DNA from: Deefgea piscis
Lineage (GTDB): Bacteria; Pseudomonadota; Gammaproteobacteria; Burkholderiales; Chitinibacteraceae
Direction of reading: 5' to 3'
Length of the DNA: 64,000 nt
NCBI RefSeq assembly: GCF_013284055.1
Contig: NZ_CP054143.1
Location: 1,240,001 to 1,304,000 of the forward strand
The notes under the pieces are model-generated. The model was not told the DNA's origin. It saw nothing but the letters and a program-made list of their open reading frames with translations, and searched no databases. This document shows positions 25,152 through 32,275 of the stretch, piece by piece. The position numbers and the translations under genes were made by a program. The first letter of the stretch is position 1, and each line of letters opens with the position of its first letter.

Positions 25152-26041
25152 GCCGGGCAATATTGCGCCAAGAGCTCAGGGTTGCTCACCAAAGGATTGC
25201 CGCTGCCTTGTAGCCCGACAATGCGTTTGTCGCGTTTGATCTCCCACGCATCCACCGGATAGGTTTTGGCCCAAGCGCACATTAGTTGGCGATCTTGGCG
25301 GCTGAGATTGAGCTGGTATTGCTGGTGCATATACAAAGTAATTCGCGCGGCGCGGCCGCGCACTTCTTCGCGGGGCTGAACTTTTTTGGCTTTAAAATCC
25401 ACAATCGTTTGGCAACTGCCATACATAGGCGGTGGATTACGCGTCCACGCGCTAAAGGCGTAATTGCTGCGATCGCCATTCACCTCGCCCACCGCTGGCA
25501 CCAAATTGACTAAATCACCCTCGGCAATTTGATAGATAACATCATTTGCGCTGCAATTTTTGCGCCCGCCGTTTTTCCAGCATTGGCGTTGATGACCAAT
25601 CACCCACGCCGGTACCACATGCTCCCATTCCAAGCGGCGCGCCCGTTCGGCATTTTTACGCGGCTGATAATTACAACTGGCCCAGTCGATTACTTTGCCG
25701 GAGTATTGGCAGCCACAGTAGAAATCCTCTTCCATACCGGCAAATACCCTCGGTAATACCTTTTTGGCCTGCTGAAAATCCCGATGCCCGACCGGGTTTT
25801 GCCGAGTCGCCATCACGACGTTTTCGGTATTAAGCGGCGCTAAATCGCCCGCTGGTGGTGGCGTGGGTGAAGTCAGCGCTGCCAAACCTTGCTCGGCCCA
25901 ATCGCCAATTTGCTGCACACCCGAGCTATTAAAAAATTGCTTAATTTGCTCCGTCGCCTGCGTCACGCAGCCGGATAAAGTGAGCGTGAGCACGCCGCCA
26001 AGCGCCAAGGAAATCATGCGGCGCGAATTTAAATAAGACAT
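25148..26041 (-). CDS. Endonuclease I family secreted nuclease (EndA/NucM-like), lipoprotein
   Basis: A 297-residue protein. The N-terminus has a lipobox LTLSGC, so it is probably a lipoprotein. The nuclease body has the bacterial endonuclease I order: DFYCGCQYSGKVIDWASC (in blocks), LEWEHVVPAWVIGHQRQCW (the ββα-metal histidine of the active site), GDLVNLVPAVGEVNGDRSNY and FKAKKVQPREEVRGRAARITLYM. It degrades DNA non-specifically in the periplasm or outside. The start is at 26039-26041 (MSYLNSRR); the 22-residue longer version would spoil the signal. The RBS is weak. Confidence 0.88.
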   Translation of the reverse strand: MSYLNSRRMISLALGGVLTLTLSGCVTQATEQIKQFFNSSGVQQIGDWAEQGLAALTSPTPPPAGDLAPLNTENVVMATRQNPVGHRDFQQAKKVLPRVFAGMEEDFYCGCQYSGKVIDWASCNYQPRKNAERARRLEWEHVVPAWVIGHQRQCWKNGGRKNCSANDVIYQIAEGDLVNLVPAVGEVNGDRSNYAFSAWTRNPPPMYGSCQTIVDFKAKKVQPREEVRGRAARITLYMHQQYQLNLSRQDRQLMCAWAKTYPVDAWEIKRDKRIVGLQGSGNPLVSNPELLAQYCPA

Positions 26042-26231
26042 GGGGAATCGATCAAAGAAGAGAGAAAAACAATTGAAGCAGTGGCAATACCGCATGGATT
26101 CAATCAAACCGTCGACAGTATAAAATCGTCGTCAGAAATCAACTAGGGTATTCGTAAGATTTGCCCTAGGTAATAAGTACGATGCGCCGCATGAACTAGA
26201 TCGTGTGATGACTCGCAACCTGTTGAGCAAC

Positions 26232-26249
26232 TTGTCATGTTCTTGTCAT
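26232..26249 (+). promoter_or_regulatory. Pho box with -10 downstream
   Basis: TTGTCAT-GTTC-TTGTCAT is a direct repeat with the 11-bp period of the PhoB consensus CTGTCAT-N4-CTGTCAT. A TAATAT -10 follows at 26260-26265, ten bases behind, the spacing of PhoB-activated promoters. The gene served is the phytase-like protein starting at 26300. Confidence 0.7.
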
Positions 26250-26299
26250 TAAGCTGACTTAATATCGCAATCCATCATCAATTCTTTTGCGGGTTTGGC

Positions 26300-27643
26300 A
26301 TGTTGAAGTTTTCGCTCATCACTTTATTGCTCGCTGGTGCTGCCCATGCGGCGCCGTTCTTTGAAATGCAGCAGGTCGATCATCCGGCGATTGCTTCGAT
26401 TGAGCGCTACACCTTGCAAAGCCCCAGCAAAGAAAACATTGCTTATCACGGCGAATTTGCCAGCGCTTTTGCCCAAGGATTTAGCTTTGCGCCGGGCTCG
26501 GGTTTGGGATTTAAAAAAATGGATCGCGACGGCACTGTGTATTTTTGGGCCACTGGCGATCGTGGCCCCAATGGGGATGCGCCTAAAGTGCAAGTGGGCG
26601 ATAAAAAACGCGAAGCCAAATTCTTTTTGGCCCCCGATTACGCACCGCGCTTTGCCGAAATCAAAGTTCGCCGCCAGCGTTCTGCCGATGTGATCTTAAG
26701 CAAGCCGTATTTAATTGATGGCCAAGTGGCTAGCGGCCTGCCGTTGCCGCAAGGCCGCGTTGGCGCTACGGGCGAAGTGGCACTCAGCGACACCCTGAAA
26801 ACGCTAGACGCCAGCCCACGCGGTATTGATCCCGAAGGCATTGTCGCCGGCAAAAAAGGCCAATTGTGGGTGGTGGATGAATACGGCCCATTTTTGCTGC
26901 AAGTCGATGCCGCCAGCGGCAAAGTGTTAAAGCAACTCGCCCCCGGCGCGGGCTTGCCTGATGTGCTTAAACATCGCCAAGCCAATCGCGGCTTTGAAGC
27001 CGTTGCCTTCACCCCGAATGGCAAAGTGTATGCCATGCTGCAATCGACGCTGAATATCGACGGCGAAACCAAATCTAGCGCCCAATTTATCCGCTTGGTT
27101 GAGTTTGACCCAAGCAGCGGCGCAACGCGCACCTTGGCCTACCCATTGGATGTCGACGCGTACAAAAAAACCGGCGACGCCAAAATTGGCGATCTGGTCG
27201 CCATCGACAACACGCATTTTGCCTTGATTGAGCAAGGCAAAGGCAAAGATAAACAGCTGCGCAATGTGCTGTATGTGATTGATATCGCCGGTGCCGATAC
27301 GCTGGCGCCCATCGCTGGCAAAGAGCCGGAATACGCCAGCAAAGCCGATTTAGCCAATGTCAAAATGATTCGCAAACAACGCGTACTCGATTTGCGTGAG
27401 CTGGGCTGGCAAGCCGAAAAAGCCGAAGGCCTCGCCCTATATAACGGCGGCCTCGCCATCATGAACGACAACGACTTTGGCCTAAAAACCGAACTCGCCA
27501 GCGGCAAAGACGTCGATGATGTCGTCATCGACAACGGCCAACTCCCCAACAACGAACGCCTCGTCGTTAAACCGAGCAACGAAGCGACTGAGCTGTGGCT
27601 ACTCAACCTGAAACAACCCTTGAGCCACTACTACCCAAAGTAA
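26300..27643 (+). CDS. Secreted phytase-like esterase family protein
   Basis: A 447-residue exported protein. The signal peptide ends near AAHAAP. The body belongs to the 'esterase-like activity of phytase' family (PF13449-type), a beta-propeller: YFWATGDRGPNGDAP, RGIDPEGIVAGKKGQLWVVDEYGPFL (in blocks), NRGFEAVAFTPNGKVYAML, and LYNGGLAIMNDNDFG near the end. Family members are linked to phosphate-ester hydrolysis. The Pho box upstream fits induction by phosphate starvation. A clean terminator follows. Confidence 0.85.
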   Translation: MLKFSLITLLLAGAAHAAPFFEMQQVDHPAIASIERYTLQSPSKENIAYHGEFASAFAQGFSFAPGSGLGFKKMDRDGTVYFWATGDRGPNGDAPKVQVGDKKREAKFFLAPDYAPRFAEIKVRRQRSADVILSKPYLIDGQVASGLPLPQGRVGATGEVALSDTLKTLDASPRGIDPEGIVAGKKGQLWVVDEYGPFLLQVDAASGKVLKQLAPGAGLPDVLKHRQANRGFEAVAFTPNGKVYAMLQSTLNIDGETKSSAQFIRLVEFDPSSGATRTLAYPLDVDAYKKTGDAKIGDLVAIDNTHFALIEQGKGKDKQLRNVLYVIDIAGADTLAPIAGKEPEYASKADLANVKMIRKQRVLDLRELGWQAEKAEGLALYNGGLAIMNDNDFGLKTELASGKDVDDVVIDNGQLPNNERLVVKPSNEATELWLLNLKQPLSHYYPK

Positions 27644-27671
27644 ACATATCGCCGACTACCCTCCAAGCTTT

Positions 27672-27696
27672 GCCCCGCAGATGCGGGGCTTTTTTT
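27672..27696 (+). terminator. Terminator after the phytase-like gene
   Basis: GCCCCGCA pairs with TGCGGGGC, followed by seven T. Confidence 0.92.
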
Positions 27697-27697
27697 A

Positions 27698-27803
27698 TGG
27701 GTATTGCTGGCTAGTTATTGATAATTATTATCTGCAGATATATACCTCGATAAAAAAGCTTGGCAGTAGGGCGGCTTAGCCACAGGCGTAACCCGCCAAC
27801 CCG
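27698..27803. repeat. Composite repeat, copy A
   Basis: A GGGTATTGCTGGCTAG...TATATACC palindrome remnant is joined to a GTAGGGCGGCTTAGCC hairpin (27770-27797). Two related composites lie at 28914 and 30182. Confidence 0.65.
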
Positions 27804-27897
27804 CTTACGGTGTTACATCGCATAAGCCGATTAAGATTTTTTGTAATTATTTGGTCAAAACTGCGTAAAATCTCGGCAAACGAATCCGAGTCTACTC

Positions 27898-28827
27898 ATG
27901 CCTAATTCACTGCACTCCAAAATCGCTCAACGTCAGTCTGGTATCTTGCTGTATGGCATTACGCCGCCCAAGGCCAATAACACGCCGGAAAAAATCGCCG
28001 AGATTGCCGCGCTGCAAATTGAGCGCATTGCGCCGCTGGGCTTGGATGGCTTGGTGTTGTATGACATTCAAGACGAGGCCGATCGCACGGATGCCACGCG
28101 GCCGTTTCCGTTTATGGCGACGCTTGATCCGCTGGTGTATAGCCGGGATTACCTTGCGGCTTTAGACATGGCCAAAATTGTGTACCGCTGCGTGGGTAAG
28201 TATGCGCCTGCGCAATTTGGCGCTGATTTGCTGGCGATGAACGATGGGGTGTCGGTGTTTGTTGGCGCGGCCTCTCGCCAGCAGCAGGTGTCGCTCACCG
28301 TGGCCCAAGCCTACGCGCTGCGCCGCGAGGTGAATCCCCATTTGCTAGTCGGTGGCGTGGCGATTCCGGAGCGGCACTTGGTCAAAAACGACGAGCATTT
28401 GCGCGTGGCGCACAAGGTGACTGAGGGCTGCTCTTTCTTTGTGACGCAATGCGTTTACAACGTTGAAGCGGCCAAGAATTTTCTGTCGGATTACTACTAC
28501 GCTTGCCAACAAACTGGCACGGCGATGGTGCCGATTATTTTCACCATTACGCCATGCGGCTCGGTGAAAACGCTGGAATTTATGAAATGGCTAGGGATTA
28601 GCATTCCTAAATGGCTAGAGAACGATTTGATTCATTCGGGTGATATTTTGGCTAAATCACTGGATGTATGTAAGGGTATATTCGCAGAGCTGTTGCAATA
28701 CGCTAGCGAGAAGGGAATACCTGTAGGTTGCAATATTGAGAGCGTCGCCATTCGTAAAGACGAAATCGAAGCCTCATTGCAATTGGTGCGTGATGTGCAG
28801 CAGATGTTTGTAGCCAATCAGGCGTAA
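27898..28827 (+). CDS. Methylenetetrahydrofolate reductase family protein
   Basis: A 309-residue TIM-barrel protein of the MetF/MTHFR family: GILLYGITPPKANNT, LGLDGLVLYDIQDEADRT (in blocks), PFPFMATLDPL, HLLVGGVAIPERH, GCSFFVTQCVYNVEAAK and the late KWLGISIPKWL. MTHFR reduces 5,10-methylene-THF to 5-methyl-THF, the methyl donor for MetH, whose gene is 5.4 kb away. The sequence departs from standard MetF (the usual N-terminal FEFFPPK is YGITPPK), so it may be a paralogue with an altered role. A terminator follows at 28886. Confidence 0.75.
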   Translation: MPNSLHSKIAQRQSGILLYGITPPKANNTPEKIAEIAALQIERIAPLGLDGLVLYDIQDEADRTDATRPFPFMATLDPLVYSRDYLAALDMAKIVYRCVGKYAPAQFGADLLAMNDGVSVFVGAASRQQQVSLTVAQAYALRREVNPHLLVGGVAIPERHLVKNDEHLRVAHKVTEGCSFFVTQCVYNVEAAKNFLSDYYYACQQTGTAMVPIIFTITPCGSVKTLEFMKWLGISIPKWLENDLIHSGDILAKSLDVCKGIFAELLQYASEKGIPVGCNIESVAIRKDEIEASLQLVRDVQQMFVANQA

Positions 28828-28885
28828 GCGCCCGAGGGATTCGGCTTTTGGTTTATCTATTTTGCCGCTGCCTAAAAAATCACCC

Positions 28886-28912
28886 AAAACCTCGCATTCG
28901 CGAGGTTTTTTT
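28886..28912 (+). terminator. Terminator after the MTHFR-family gene
   Basis: AACCTCGC pairs with GCGAGGTT, followed by a T-run. Confidence 0.88.
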
Positions 28913-28913
28913 A

Positions 28914-29016
28914 TGGGTATTGCTGGCTAAGTCTTGCTCAGCAACACCTGCAGTCAAATACATCGATGCAGTAGGGCGGCTTAGCCTTTAGGCGTAACCC
29001 GCCAATCCGATGCGGT
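28914..29016. repeat. Composite repeat, copy B
   Basis: It starts ATGGGTATTGCTGGCTAAG, passes ATACATCGAT and ends in a GGCGG...CCGCC hairpin (28975-29003). It is very similar to the copy at 30182. Confidence 0.75.
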
Positions 29017-29075
29017 AATCACTCATCGCAATCAGCGCGGGTCTCGACCCGCCCTACATGCCGGCATCCAATCAA

Positions 29076-29109
29076 ACCCATTTTGGGTTCGATCATACCC
29101 AAAATGGGT
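29076..29109 (+). promoter_or_regulatory. Double palindromic operator over the start of a broken HTH gene
   Basis: ACCCATTTTGGGT (29076-29088) and ACCCAAAATGGGT (29097-29109) are each palindromic and are inverted copies of each other. The second contains the ATG at 29104. This looks like an autoregulatory operator of the HTH gene that follows. Confidence 0.6.
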
Positions 29110-29320
29110 ACTTATACCGATGCGCTTTTTAGCAAAACTCAGCCGTGGGTGCTGGCGCTGCTGTTTGGCCAGCCGCAAAGCTCTTTCTATGCCAACGAAA
29201 TCATCGCCTTGGCGGGCAGCGGTTCGGGCGCAGAGCCTCGCCCAGCGGCAAATGAATGCCGAGCATGCGCTGGGTATTTGTTGTTTTGGATCAGAAATTC
29301 TTGCTGAAGGCGTTGAATAA
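29104..29320 (+). pseudogene. Remnant of an HTH / minimal nucleotidyltransferase protein
   Basis: Residues 1-38 from ATG 29104 read TDALFSKTQPWVLALLFGQP, then SSFYANEIIALAGSGSG. This is the start of a winged-helix family that normally continues with VQREL..L and a small nucleotidyltransferase domain. After GSGSGA the frame loses similarity. A neighbouring frame (AQSLAQRQMNAEHALG) runs on to TAA 29320, so a shift or deletion has removed the rest. Intact relatives of about 150-220 residues often pair with HEPN partners in toxin-antitoxin-like loci; that partner is missing here. Family recognition is from memory. Confidence 0.6.
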
Positions 29321-29386
29321 ATTAATTATTTCTTGTTTTAGCTTACTTTTTGAGTCATCTTTCTGAGGTCGATATGGGAGTTTGCA

Positions 29387-30100
29387 ATGAGCCAAATCAA
29401 TCCAGTAGCAGCAAACAAGGTCGAGCTAGACCACGCGCAAAAACTCGCTCTAAACCAATATTTATTAGACGGTAAAGAGCTATTCCTTGGCCTGCCACAG
29501 AGCAATATGCCGATTCGCGCTCAGCTATTGCAGGTGATTGTCGGGCAAACGTTGCTGCTTCGGCCATTGATTAAGTCCGACCAACTCGATATCCGCGTTA
29601 AATTAAATTGCGCCGCCACCATCAGCGTTCGGCTGGCCGTGCCCAATGGCGTGCTGTGCTTTGAGACCAACCTGATCCCCCAACCGCAGCAGCCGCAATG
29701 GACGATCGGTTTGCAATGGCCAGAGCAGATGCGCATCGAACAAAGCCGCCACTTTTCGCGCGTGGCCTTGCATCAAGTGCTGCTGGTGGAGCGCACCGGC
29801 GATGTACGCCGCCGCGCCATGCTGCTGAATTTATCTGAACAAGGCATGCAAGTGGAATATCACGCCGCCTTGGGCATGATTGGCGATGAGCTACATGTGC
29901 TGCTGGAATTGCCCTTTGAGCAAGGCGCAATCTCGGTTGAAGCCAGTGCGATTATTCGCAGCAAATTCAGCGAAATCAGCGAAGACCATGTGCTGCATGG
30001 CTTGGAATTTTGCAATTTAACCGAAGCCGCCAATAACAACATTCAACGCTATATGCAGCAAAGATTAACCGCCCAAAACGACGCCGCGACGCCAGTTTAA
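29387..30100 (+). CDS. PilZ-domain cyclic di-GMP effector (YcgR-like)
   Basis: A 237-residue protein. Residues 1-115 form an N-terminal domain like that of YcgR-type flagellar brakes (FLGLPQSNMPIRAQLLQV). Residues 120-232 are PilZ, with the ligand motif RHFSR (RxxxR) and LNLSEQGMQV (NxSxxG), then GLEFCNLTEAANNNIQRYM. It should bind cyclic di-GMP and adjust motility or surface behaviour. GGGAG lies before ATG 29387. The gene ends at a strong terminator, beyond which the AT-rich island begins. Confidence 0.88.
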   Translation: MSQINPVAANKVELDHAQKLALNQYLLDGKELFLGLPQSNMPIRAQLLQVIVGQTLLLRPLIKSDQLDIRVKLNCAATISVRLAVPNGVLCFETNLIPQPQQPQWTIGLQWPEQMRIEQSRHFSRVALHQVLLVERTGDVRRRAMLLNLSEQGMQVEYHAALGMIGDELHVLLELPFEQGAISVEASAIIRSKFSEISEDHVLHGLEFCNLTEAANNNIQRYMQQRLTAQNDAATPV

Positions 30101-30148
30101 TTACGCCATTTGGGGCGCAAAGCCAGCGTTTCACCCCACAGTAGTATT

Positions 30149-30179
30149 CAAAAAAGCCTCGCAGTTGCGAGGCTTTTTT
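30149..30179 (+). terminator. Terminator after the PilZ gene
   Basis: AAAAAGCCTCGCA pairs with TGCGAGGCTTTTT around a two-base loop; strong both ways. Confidence 0.92.
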
Positions 30180-30181
30180 GT

Positions 30182-30270
30182 TGGTATCGCTGGCTAAGCA
30201 TTGCTCAGCAACACCTGCCAGCAAATACATCGATACGTAGGGCGGGTTAGCCGCAGGCGTAACCCGCCAA
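30182..30270. repeat. Composite repeat, copy C
   Basis: GGTATCGCTGGCTAAGCATT, then the shared TTGCTCAGCAACACCTGC, ATACATCGAT, and a perfect GGCGGGTTA/TAACCCGCC hairpin (30241-30268). Confidence 0.75.
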
Positions 30271-30331
30271 TCTGATGCTGGAGTCAGCTGTCGTTATTAG
30301 GGCGGGTTGATAAGCCCAACCCGCTCAATGC

Positions 30332-30405
30332 GAATCAAAGGGGGCAGAGTCGATTGATTCCACGGAAAACTAGAAATCAATCGACTCTGACCCCATTGAT
30401 TTTTT
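30332..30405. repeat. 74-bp hairpin repeat, copy A
   Basis: Identical to the copy at 32153-32226 except for one base. The core is an inverted repeat, left arm GGGGCAGAGTCGATTGATT with right arm AATCAATCGACTCTGACCCC, around a 15-base loop, ending in a run of six T. It resembles the REP sequences that RAYT (Y1-type) transposases move; no such transposase gene is in the window. Confidence 0.85.
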
Positions 30406-30481
30406 AATAAAGCTAACACTTTCCCATCAAATAGCTGACGCTGAGTTTGCAAGTGGATATGATGCTGGCATCGGATGAACG

Positions 30482-30589
30482 GTAGGGCGTATTCGACGCG
30501 AAGCGGCAATACGCCAAATGGTGCCAAGGTAAACGTATTGTGTGAGTGTGATGGCAAGCGGCGTAATGTCTTCGGCGATTACGCCCTAC
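30482..30589. repeat. Inverted pair of GTAGGGCGTA repeats (BIME-like)
   Basis: GTAGGGCGTA (30482-30491) and TACGCCCTAC (30580-30589) are perfect inverted ends. An inner GGCGTAAT/ATTACGCC hairpin lies at 30560-30585. Confidence 0.7.
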
Positions 30590-30661
30590 TGCGGTACACA
30601 GTTTCGCGGCGTACCAATGTCGCTTTGTTGAATACATTTAATTAAACAAGAAAAAACAATC

Positions 30662-31573
30662 ATGATCTTCGAAGATAATTCAATACGAATTGATTACGAT
30701 GGCTCCGGTGAAAAAATAAAAGCCCATCAAATGAATGCTAAATTAGTAGCGGACAGCATCTCCGCCATGAATTTTATTATTGATGAATCATATAAAGAAA
30801 TTAGAAAGATTTACCATGCTGAATTAGATGCCGAGGTATTTATTGACGGTGGTTTTGGGGAGGGCTCACTATGGTGGCTACTTCGCATTCTCGGCCAAGG
30901 GGAGAATGTACAGGGCAATTTGAGTTTTCAGTCAGTTTTCAAAAAAATTACTCAAGCTCTGAACAAAGTCATAGAGATAATGAAAAAAATATCTCCAAAC
31001 AAAACAGAAATTGTTATTACACAGCAAGAAGAAGGCAACTACACAATAGAGGTGGATGGTAAAAGTGTTGTTCTTGATGAATTAGAAGCAGCCATTCTTT
31101 CGAACAAGAAAATTAGAGCTTCAATAAGTGACTTAGTTCGTCCTTTACTTGAGGAAGGCATTGACACATTAAACATATCACCTAGCCACTATGAAAATAG
31201 TGCAATCAAAATTAACAAGGAAGAGCGAGATAGCCTATTAATTGAAAGACAGTACAAAACATTGTTAGATGAAGGCACTGTGACAGGTAAATATTACATT
31301 GAAACACTATCCTACAATAAAAAGTCCCGCTGGAAAATCATTCCAAAAGATGAGCCCAGAAATGGATTCAACGTCTCAATAATTGATGAAATATTCTTGG
31401 CCAGTGTAGCAGCAAACAGAGAAAAATTTGCAAAAGATGATCTGCTGGATCTCCAATTACATTGGAAAAAGGAGAAAACATCATTCTCTGGAAAGATAAA
31501 AACTACTTACACAGTCACAACTGTATTTGATCACATATCAGTTGATACAAGTCTTCAGGAAGAATTATTGTGA
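30662..31573 (+). CDS. Uncharacterised 303-residue protein, first gene of the AT-rich cassette
   Basis: I recognise only a loose likeness to a family of mobile-DNA-associated proteins of unknown function. It starts with a beta-rich segment (IRIDYDGSGEKIKAHQMNA), then a helical LVADSISAMNFIIDESYKEI. A glycine-rich AEVFIDGGFGEGSLWWLLRIL follows at about residues 56-76. The C-terminal third is beta-rich (WKIIPKDEPRNGFNVSIIDE, DDLLDLQLHW, TTYTVTTVFDHISV) and might bind a ligand. No catalytic motif or membrane segment is seen. Base composition and codon use (many AAA, ATA, AAT) differ sharply from the flanks, suggesting transfer. The stop overlaps the next gene (GTGA). Confidence 0.7.
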   Translation: MIFEDNSIRIDYDGSGEKIKAHQMNAKLVADSISAMNFIIDESYKEIRKIYHAELDAEVFIDGGFGEGSLWWLLRILGQGENVQGNLSFQSVFKKITQALNKVIEIMKKISPNKTEIVITQQEEGNYTIEVDGKSVVLDELEAAILSNKKIRASISDLVRPLLEEGIDTLNISPSHYENSAIKINKEERDSLLIERQYKTLLDEGTVTGKYYIETLSYNKKSRWKIIPKDEPRNGFNVSIIDEIFLASVAANREKFAKDDLLDLQLHWKKEKTSFSGKIKTTYTVTTVFDHISVDTSLQEELL

Positions 31574-31770
31574 TAGAATTTTTGGCAATAATTAGCGTCG
31601 TCGCAATAATATACCTTTACCCAGTAATAAAATTACTCATATCAACAAAAAAAATAAAACTAACATTTATCGACAAGAATGGAAACAAGAACAGCACAAC
31701 CATTCGCCTAGAAAAAACCGATGAGATCTGGGACTTAATTCGAGAAAACAAAAAATGGGTGGATCAATGA
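31570..31770 (+). CDS. Small membrane-anchored protein, second gene of the cassette
   Basis: A 66-residue protein starting at GTG 31570, four bases inside the previous gene, with AGGAAG just upstream. One N-terminal membrane helix (FLAIISVVAIIYLYPVIKLLI) is followed by a small soluble tail (LTFIDKNGNKNSTTIRL, then DEIWDLIRENKKW). The family is unknown. Overlapping stops and starts on both sides indicate translation coupled to its neighbours, so the three proteins probably work together at the membrane. Confidence 0.65.
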   Translation: MIEFLAIISVVAIIYLYPVIKLLISTKKIKLTFIDKNGNKNSTTIRLEKTDEIWDLIRENKKWVDQ

Positions 31771-32141
31771 CCACATCCACCCAAAAGAACAAAGACATCA
31801 AGGCACGTGATGTTGCGATAAGTGGTGCCATCACTGGATTTGTCACAAAAATAATGATTGATGCAGGCAAAGGAATCTCTCAGGATACTAGCCTACATTA
31901 TTTATTTACAGATCAGGGCATAGCACTAATTTCAGCTTTATTAACACTTCTTCTCGCGGTAGCTCTTTCATGGATTGGTTTTTGCGTTGACACTTATATG
32001 ATCAAAGAAAAGCTCACTAAAAAAATACAATTACTAAAAATAATGCATGATCAAGCTGACGACAAAACCACTAAAGACAAGATTCAAAAGCAAATAAGCA
32101 AGTTGCTAGAAAACTCTGCAAAAGAAATTTTTGAAAAATAA
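31767..32141 (+). CDS. Membrane protein with basic helical tail, third gene of the cassette
   Basis: A 124-residue protein whose ATG overlaps the previous stop (ATGA at 31767). A longer version from ATG 31755 is also possible. It has a weakly hydrophobic stretch (VAISGAITGFVTKIMIDAG), then a clear membrane helix (IALISALLTLLLAVALSWIG), then a charged coiled-coil-like tail of about 50 residues (KLTKKIQLLKIMHDQADD). No family is recognised. It ends 11 bp before the second 74-bp hairpin repeat, which would act as its terminator. Confidence 0.65.
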   Translation: MTTSTQKNKDIKARDVAISGAITGFVTKIMIDAGKGISQDTSLHYLFTDQGIALISALLTLLLAVALSWIGFCVDTYMIKEKLTKKIQLLKIMHDQADDKTTKDKIQKQISKLLENSAKEIFEK

Positions 32142-32152
32142 TTATCATTCTT

Positions 32153-32226
32153 GAATCAAAGGGGTCAGAGTCGATTGATTCCACGGAAAACTAGAAATCA
32201 ATCGACTCTGACCCCATTGATTTTTT
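32153..32226. repeat. 74-bp hairpin repeat, copy B
   Basis: This copy has a perfect 20-bp stem: GGGGTCAGAGTCGATTGATT pairs with AATCAATCGACTCTGACCCC, and six T follow. Together with copy A it encloses the three-gene cassette as direct repeats whose starts are 1,821 bp apart. The T-run runs into the start region of the macro-domain gene. Confidence 0.88.
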
Positions 32227-32275
32227 GACAAAAAGATCAGTACGGGTTAACGCCCATTCCAAATGGCTTGAAATC

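Larger units (their letters stand above)
30101..30661. other. Repeat-rich left border of the AT-rich island
   Basis: There is no gene here. It holds a terminator (30149-30179), composite repeat copy C (30182-30270), a GCGGGTT/AACCCGC hairpin (30302-30324), 74-bp repeat A (30332-30405) and an inverted pair of GTAGGGCGTA ends (30482-30589). Confidence 0.75.
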
